Source: Annona cherimola (lineage: Eukaryota; Streptophyta; Magnoliopsida; Magnoliales; Annonaceae). From it: a stretch of DNA of 64,000 nucleotides. Every line of letters begins with the position of its first letter. Within the stretch, counting starts at the first letter, position 1. This document shows, one piece after another, positions 57,501-64,000 of this stretch. Under the pieces are notes generated by a model. That model saw only the letters and a program-made list of their open reading frames with translations, was not told the DNA's origin and did not search any database. The position numbers and the translations under genes were made by a program. The stretch is taken from assembly GCA_030490835.1 (NCBI GenBank), contig CM059973.1, positions 62,810,008-62,874,007 on the forward strand. Direction: 5' to 3'.

Positions 57501-58701
57501 GTTCGCATGAGAACACAGTGCACCAACTAACAAATAATGTTAGCCTTGTACACTGAGCAATTCCATTTGGCTTTCTTAAAACCCATCATTTGAGTGGTCA
57601 CGTCATTCGTCGAGTGTTCATAATCATGCGACTATCGTTTTTATTTGGAAAAGTCTGCATTATGGACAATGACCAAAACTATTAAGTAAGAAATTTTGAA
57701 TGACCAGAACCAGCCTACTTGAATGACCAACCTACTCGAAAGTTGAAGATAAAATTACACTATTATTATAGATACACATGTTTCTTGCCATCCAATGCCC
57801 ATTTTGAGGAATAATATGGTTTAATATCAAGTAAGCATTAAACAAGTTAGATATACTTAATGAAAGTTGTGTGAAGTGTTAAATTGAAAAAAATTCAATG
57901 ATTTGCAAAGTTCACCTTTCGTAGCCTTGAAAGTGCATTTTCAAGTTGAATTTTTTGTTGTTTTGAGTCTTGAATCATAGCTAAATGAAGTCTACATAAT
58001 GTAGAAATTGGCAAAAAATAATATGTATATATATACTTTAAGATGAAGAAGATAGTTTGTCAAAATAGAAATAGTATACCATTGAAAAATGCATCTAAAC
58101 AGGGCTGCCTGATAAAAGACAACAGAAAATTCAGCAGAGCATTTGAACTATTTAATGAACTCAAAAAATTATAAAACTTTGCATAATTAAAGTACAATAT
58201 ATAGTTAAGAACTGCTACAAATTTCAAAGCAATCTAAATTGAAAAAAGATTTTCAAACAAGCATGTCAAGATAGGTCTCAAAACTAGGTCAAATCTATGT
58301 ACAAACTGAACTTTAAACTTCTGAACCATTTTTATACATTGTTTTCAGAGTATATGAATTAGAATATCTAGAAAAGTATATAGGATGATTTCCCAAAGTT
58401 TTAAGTGATTTGGAACTTGTTTATGAAAATTTGATGTTCAACTAAAAATTACATTTATAGAAGGTAAATGGAATTTTCGATAAAATCACTATGGAATGAT
58501 ACAAAAATGAGGAGAGCAAATGGAATTATGCATATAGAGATGTTTAAGATGACTTTTTAGAAGTTCTAATTGATGCATTACAATTTGGATAGAAACTCAA
58601 TAGTTGGAGTTATAGGACTGAAGGGACTATAAGTTATTTTAACTTCAACTTGCAATATGCAAATAGTAAAGTACATAACATGAAAATAGCAACTTTAGTT
58701 C
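54572..58701. other. AT-rich DNA with a dispersed repeat
   Basis: No gene recognised. The stretch 55111-55690 is repeated at 60011-60605 and is listed separately. Confidence 0.45.
55111..55690. repeat. Diverged 580-bp direct repeat, copy 1
   Basis: Shares ordered blocks with 60011-60605: GAGTTTAGGCAGCC or GGTTTAGGCACCC, TTGCACCC, TTTTGGTTGGTTTAAA, GCATTCCATTTCAACAAA or GCATTTTCATTTCAACAAA, CAAGTTCCAT, TGCACAATCCA, and AAACCAAT at the end. Nature unknown. Confidence 0.7.
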
Positions 58702-58866
58702 CTATCATCAGTATAAGACAGCTGATCACCCCTTGTTGTGCACATTATCTTCATCATCTCTTACAATCGCTTATTACATCCAACGTCATCAATAAGTAGA
58801 ACATCTTTCTTGTAGCAATGGGCCATTGCTCGTTCAGTAATTTCGAATAGCATTGCAAATATTCTC
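58702..58866 (-). pseudogene. OSGEP-like: Broken exon of OSGEP/KAE1 (tRNA threonylcarbamoyltransferase)
   Basis: An acceptor ending GGTGTAG precedes a minus-strand frame containing [19 protein letters not shown], then [12 protein letters not shown], a TAA stop at 58763-58761, then EMMKIMCTTRG and TDDR. This is a conserved C-terminal part of OSGEP/KAE1/Qri7, the catalytic subunit of the KEOPS complex that makes threonylcarbamoyladenosine at position 37 of ANN-decoding tRNAs. The stop replaces the Gln expected after the 'GCN.RL' motif, a C-to-T change. The Gly-Gly pair of the usual VGGVGCN motif is changed to Asp-Asp. After DDR the expected GT donor reads GA. No other OSGEP exons were found, so this is a degraded fragment of an unprocessed copy, since intron borders are still visible. 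Confidence 0.8.
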
Positions 58867-61800
58867 CTACACCATAAGCATGAACAATATTCAAAAAGAA
58901 AAGGAAAGAAAAATCCTATAACAGTAGTCAACTCATAACAGATAAAGGTATGAGTATTTTGTATTAAAAATTCCCGGTGCAACTTTCCATATAGAGGTCC
59001 TCCAAGAGGAAACAAATAACTTATCCTTATAAAATTAAACAGATAAACACGTGATTTAAATGTTTATTAAGAGCATTTATAAGTATAAAATGAAAGATCC
59101 AACAACATGCTTTCAATTAAATTTTGCAACCATCTTTCATCCCCAAGTAAGAAATTATCACAGTTAAGTAAAAAATCTTCACAAATTGTTAGCATGATGC
59201 CTACAAAAATATCATACATTGTCAATCTCTTCAAAGTTATTTTCATCTCAACTTATAGGTGACACTCCATTGGCATCCTGATAGTCCAGTTATTGAAGGC
59301 AGTTAGAATGGTAATTAGATGACAGTCATATTTGTGATTAAGAACATCAAATATTTCTAGAAAAATTTTAAAAATATAAACAGATTAATCAAACTAGTTA
59401 AAATCCAATGATACTCTCCCTTGCTTAGTAGTGTCAAATAAACTAAACAAATTCGAGCAAAAATGAGTGTATGGCTTAGTTCAATTCATCTTCAACTTGT
59501 ACTTGTTTTAATCTTTGTCATCCAGAATTCTAACAAAGAAGAAAGTTGTTAAGTGGCAAGAGAAAAAAAGTCTTTCTTCATTTCCAAACTATTAGAATTG
59601 CCTTTAATGTTGTTTAGAAGAACCAGTTGACATTTCTCTAGTAGACGGAGCTTTGTACTACTACTAATTACATTTAGAAATTCCTGGAGGCATTTACAAA
59701 ATTGCATCTTCTTGTACCAGACCCCTAGTTGTGGCGGGTATGGCTCTGTCAAGGTAAGTCTCTAATAGAAAAAGGAATATAAACAAACAACTTAATTTCA
59801 TCTGATTGTTTCTAGCAGATGAAAGAATGTTGGCTATCAAGAAGAAACACTGTTTTGTTCAAGAAAAGAAATTACTGGACCATTCTAGGAATATGGGGAG
59901 GATTGATTATCACATGAAGCACCTATTAACTAGAACCGACATGTCAAGAAGGAAATTTATATCCCCTACCATTTCATGATGTCATAATTTGATTACAGAT
60001 TCAAGATAAATTGCTTAATTGTGCAAAAGAGAAGGGTTTAGGCACCCTTTGCACCCGAAAATGGATTCCCGAAAGTGTTGGTTGCATTTCCTTTCATTTA
60101 GGTAGATTTTGATTGCACTTTGGTTGGTTTAAACAATTTCTAATGTGGCTGTGATCTGTAGAGAAAATTGCATTTTCATTTCAACAAATCGTACAAGTTC
60201 CATCTTCATATATGAACACATATGTTATCACAAGGAAAAACTCTGTTTCAACAATTAGCATACAAGTTTCATGTCCGTTTATACATGTGAGAATAAATAA
60301 TTTCATAAGGAAAATCCAATTTCAACGATACCTGTACAAAATTCAGCAATGCACCATACAATCTCCTTTTAACAGAATTTCTTCTATACACATAAGTGAA
60401 ATCACATATACCATACTCTGCCATTACATTCTCCAAAGTAGAAATTCCAACATTTCAATGATTGAGTCATATAAAATGACTACAAGTTTTAGAACCTTCC
60501 ATTTGAAAATTTCAAACTATCACCATCATGCACAATCCACCACATTTTTGCTGCAATGGACTCACACATTCACACATCCTTTTCTCCAAGTGAATCAAAC
60601 CAATATAGACTCATAGACACAAACTAAAAAAATAAAAGGTATTCTTTTCAAGATGCAAAGAAAGGAGCTGCAATTCTTAATAATTGAACCTATAATTTTG
60701 ATACACAATAGCACAACACATTTATGTTGTTAACAGATCTAAACAAAAATTCAAACAAAACCATAATGAGTCTGGTTCCAAATCAGCCTTGTAGAAGTTC
60801 ATGGAGGCAACCAGATGACATATCTCAAACAAATAAAGAAAATTATGCTTGTTTTTTTCAAGATCAATGAAGAGAATCTTATTGCACACAGAATTGTTAA
60901 AACCAGAAACTATGTTCTGCAAAGCCACATGATTCCCCAACAATTGTAAAACAGAGAAGTTCATACTCAGGTTGGTGATATGTAGTAAGTTTTTCTCATT
61001 TCATGCTTGAAGACATATGAGCAAAACAGAAAGCAAGTTATTCACATTCATACAAAAACATGGGAATCGAACAAACTAAGAAAATTCTTGAAGTTGAATA
61101 GAACAGCCATGATGCCAAACAGAAATCATTTGAAAAAACAAAACGGGTTGCACGGGAACTGATTTAATCAAAACAAAAATAGATTCTGTAATCATTCTAA
61201 ACTGAAAATAGGAAAACTGAAATCTTGAGCCAAAGACAAATCTGAAAATTCATGGAGAAAGCACTCATGAGAGAACCAAACAGATGAAACAGTATTTACA
61301 TAACATAATCAAGGCTGCAAGGAATCGAGATTACCCTCTCTCTCAAACCAAAATATTCAAGACCGCTGAGAAACCAAACGTAACAGGGGCAACAAAAATC
61401 TAAGGAGAACAGAGAGATCTCCAATGTTTTATTGTAAATGAAAACTGATCTAATACATATATAAAAACGAAAGCAAGGAATGAAACTTCCAGCCAACAAA
61501 ATCTAAAGTGGGTATAAAATGGAATGGAAGTCATTCCAAAGAATACAAAGTTACCTAAAACAAATAGTAAAATGGGATTAAAAGGCAACCAAATAGATAT
61601 CTTAATCAAAAGCAAACCATAATCTACATAGCATTTTCAAGCAAGGTGGGTTGAAGAACACAATATGTATAGATTAACAGTGAAAGATACTACTAAAGCT
61701 GGAACCCACATCTAATTTCCAGATTTATAAAAAAAAGCCAAGCATGAACAGCTAGAATCTGCCAATTTGGGAGAAACAAGAGGCGTGATCAATCTATTGT

Positions 61801-62916
61801 TATCACAGCAGGAATCAACAACAATAAATGTCTTGTATACTTTTATGATCTGACAAACTAAGGATGCAATCATCATGCTGAGGTCAACCATATTCCAGTT
61901 CCCAATGAGCACATCCATCAAAGAAAGTAAATTATCCTCAGTTCTAATCAAGATGGAATCTTTGACGTAATGACCACTATCAAGTTCAAATTAGGCCTAG
62001 CTGCTAGAAATTTTGGCCTACTTGAAACAAAACAATGAAATTGAAAAAACAAAAAGCAAACTACCTGATCATTTTAATGCATGATATTTCGAAAATATTT
62101 TGCGGAGTCCTAACCTCGCAATGGATAGATACCAACCATGACAAATTTAGAAGTCCATAAAGAAATGGTATAAATTCAATTGAAATAACTTCAGGACATA
62201 ATCAAACGATCATCTGCAATTACTCACTCCTTTCAGATAGACTTGTCTGCAAGCAATATATATCTTCAATCCAACTGCTGTACGGTCATCACAAAGCATA
62301 CTAGAATTTTCGGTCTGCAAAAACCCCACTTCCTTTGTCAAACTATCAGAACTACTCTCACATGGACTATGATGTTAGCAACATCAATCATTCCCCCTCA
62401 CACCAGCAAACGACAGAATAAAGACAATAATGCATATTTGAATTCAGAATCAAAAGGCACCCAAGATAAGAATTCAAGAACCTCAAATGAACAACCATTC
62501 AGATCATTCAAAAGCCAAGGCTACAACGGCAGAAAGAAAATGGTACCAAAATCCGTCTTGTGTTTACAAAAGATGGATGACTAATCATCTACAACCGAAT
62601 GACTCAATCTTGCACACAAGATGAATGACTCATCTGTCTATTCAAAATGCAAGCGAATTCGGTCAAAAATCCAAACCCAAACGACCCACGGTCAAATCCA
62701 GTAAAACCAGAATGCACCTTAGATTAGAAATCAAGATCCGACAAATAACAACGGTTCAGATCATTTGAAAGCGAAGCCCGCCACCAGACAAAGAAAACGG
62801 AGAGTTCTAGAGCCCAAGATCCACTCTTGTAGCAAAAAATGGAGAGAAGCCATTGGATGAATAATTAATCTAATCCCAGATGCTGCAAAGAACAAAAAGG
62901 AGTAGGAGGATATACC
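58867..62916. other. AT-rich DNA, mostly unassigned
   Basis: Contains the second copy of the 580-bp repeat (60011-60605). A minus-strand frame at 61951-61712 (LLSLMDVLIGNWNMVDLSMM) reads like protein and is free of stops for 80 codons, but I cannot identify it. Another minus-strand frame at 59752-59549 has more balanced composition than its flanks and no recognised domain. I do not call either as a gene. Confidence 0.4.
60011..60605. repeat. Diverged direct repeat, copy 2
   Basis: Partner of 55111-55690, about 4.9 kb away in the same orientation. Confidence 0.7.
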
Positions 62917-63170
62917 GATCAAATGTCTAGTTTTGAGAGAGAGGGAGAGAGAGGTCGAAATGGGAGAACTGGTGAGAGGAGGGAGAGAAGAGAGACGGAG
63001 AGGAAAAGGAGGGAGCAGCGGCAGTGAGGAACAGGAGGGACGAGGCAGGGAGGAGGGAGAGAAGAGAGACGGAGAGGAAAGAGAGGGAGCAGTGGCAGCG
63101 ATGAGGCAGGAAGGAAGGAGAGAAGAGAGACAGAGGGGAAAGGGGGAAACGGGGACTGAAGCCAACAATT
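62917..63170 (-). other. Pyrimidine-rich leader, possible first exon
   Basis: On the minus strand about 220 bp of CT-rich sequence, internally duplicated (units carrying TCTCTCTTCTCTCCC), ends in a donor-like GATCG|GTATAT at about 62916. Upstream, the stretch 63190-63240 has the GC-balanced composition and CAGCCG-type motifs common in plant promoters. CT-rich 5' leaders just before a first intron are common in plant genes. It could belong to the dead minus-strand gene represented by the OSGEP exon 4 kb away, but nothing proves the link. The open frames through it are low-complexity Ser/Leu/Pro. Confidence 0.4.
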
Positions 63171-63779
63171 ACACGTATGTAGATGTCAGTCCATTCCATT
63201 TTTGCCCTTCCAAATCTCAGCCGCTAGTTTTTCATGGACGGCAGATTAGGCATTTTCACATTCATTTCAATTGAAAATGTTTTCACCGAAACTAGACTCC
63301 TTCTTAAGTTGCTAGTTACGGCATCCAAAACTGTGTAATGGAATGTCGTCACGTGCCTAACGAATTGCATGCCATATTTTTTATATCGCAACTGTCAGCT
63401 TGGACGTTCTTGAGTGGCTAATATCTTGCATAGGTTTCTCAATGACTTGACACCTCAAGCCACCGTTCTCACCTCTTTACCCACGCCGGCCACATATAGC
63501 CTTGTTGGCTAACTTCTGATACACCAACACCGTTAAAGCATAGCTTAGGCTTGTTTTCACCCATGGAGTTGAGCGAAATGCACATGGTACACCTTCATTT
63601 ATATCTTTCATGCGAATTTTTTTGAAAATTAGGTATCAAAATATGTGTGCATACTAATTAATTATTTAATTTTTTATTTCGCACCCGACATAGTGTAAAT
63701 AATATATCATTAATTTCTATATTAAATACTCTATCCTTTTACATAAATTTCACAATTTAATTTCATTATTGGAAGGAAA
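63171..63779. other. Promoter-like then AT-rich DNA
   Basis: GC-balanced up to about 63560, AT-rich beyond. No gene seen. Confidence 0.45.
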
Positions 63780-64000
63780 TGTTGGTCCCGATTTTATGGC
63801 AATTACCTAAGAGGGAAGGAGTGAATTGGGTATTTAAAATTTTTCACTTACACATAAAATGATCCTCGATTTAGTTTAGTCCCCTTAATGAAACAAATGG
63901 AAAGTAATAAGATAATAAAAGCAGAAATATAAATCAATTGACAAGATTTTATAGTGATTCGAGCAACCTTCCCTACTCCACTCTTACAAGCTCACACCCC
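63780..64000 (-). mobile_element. Copia-type LTR 4, cut by the window end
   Basis: The plus strand starts TGTTGGTCCCGA and continues with the 3'-end blocks of LTRs 1-3 in inverted order (GAATTGGGTATTTAAAA, ACCTTCCCTACTCCACTCTT, CAAGCTCACACCCC). It is more diverged than LTRs 1 and 3. GGAAA precedes it, so the right end, if solo, should be followed by GGAAA. No primer-binding site lies outside its end, so this is not a 5' LTR. Confidence 0.8.

Noticed and set aside
62761..63274. Long frames over the GA/CT-rich duplication
   Set aside because: Low-complexity composition on both strands; better explained as an untranslated leader.
1..64000. tRNA, rRNA and other structural RNA genes
   Set aside because: Looked for cloverleaf-type and rRNA-like blocks while reading both strands and saw none; a covariance-model scan would be decisive.

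Overview
The window looks like nuclear DNA of a flowering plant, probably a eudicot. It is AT-rich, has almost no intact coding sequence, and is built from several generations of plant transposable elements: Ty3/gypsy and Ty1/copia-type long terminal repeats (LTRs), Tourist-like MITEs, and a FAR1-type Mutator-like element. A few decayed pieces of host genes lie between them. I found no rRNA, tRNA or CRISPR. All calls come from reading the sequence; no alignment or database search was run.

Layout. 0-2.6 kb: a GC-balanced stretch with a possible last exon of a plus-strand gene, then AT-rich repeats and a Tourist-like MITE. 3.9-8.3 kb: the 3' part of a minus-strand gypsy element whose LTR was split by a 1,723-bp copia-type solo LTR (target-site duplication AGAGT). 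8.5-13.25 kb: a minus-strand gypsy-type solo LTR (TSD ATTAC) split by a 1,314-bp copia-type solo LTR (TSD ATTTA). 13.25-17 kb: another fragment of that gypsy LTR family and a GC-rich LTR-like segment with its own TATA box. 17.4-27.8 kb: four copies of one Athila/Tat-like LTR: a solo-like copy, a short defective element with two LTRs, and an inverted copy that holds a younger LTR. 28.5-30.4 kb: a minus-strand copia-type solo LTR (TSD GTCTA). 31-40 kb: gypsy LTR fragments, MITEs, local tandem duplications and palindromes. 40.7-45.4 kb: a broken Mutator-like element with a FAR1-type transposase gene and a second spliced gene, both on the minus strand. 46.8 kb: one orphan exon of a UBP1-type RNA-binding protein. 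50.27-54.41 kb: a 4,139-bp gypsy-type solo LTR (TSD AATGC) containing a repeat array with a conserved hairpin. 58.7-58.9 kb: a broken exon of the tRNA-threonylcarbamoyl transferase OSGEP/KAE1. 62.9-63.2 kb: a pyrimidine-rich leader that may be a minus-strand first exon. 63.78 kb to the end: another copia-type LTR running out of the window.

The recurring theme is LTR turnover. Four solo LTRs keep exact 5-bp target-site duplications, and two of these are nested inside older LTRs, so relative ages can be read directly. The three complete copia-type LTRs share an unusual internal array rich in the palindrome GTCGAC, plus a palindrome just upstream of the TATA box in two of them. Most premature stops in the broken genes fit C-to-T or G-to-A transitions, as expected for methylated, silenced DNA.
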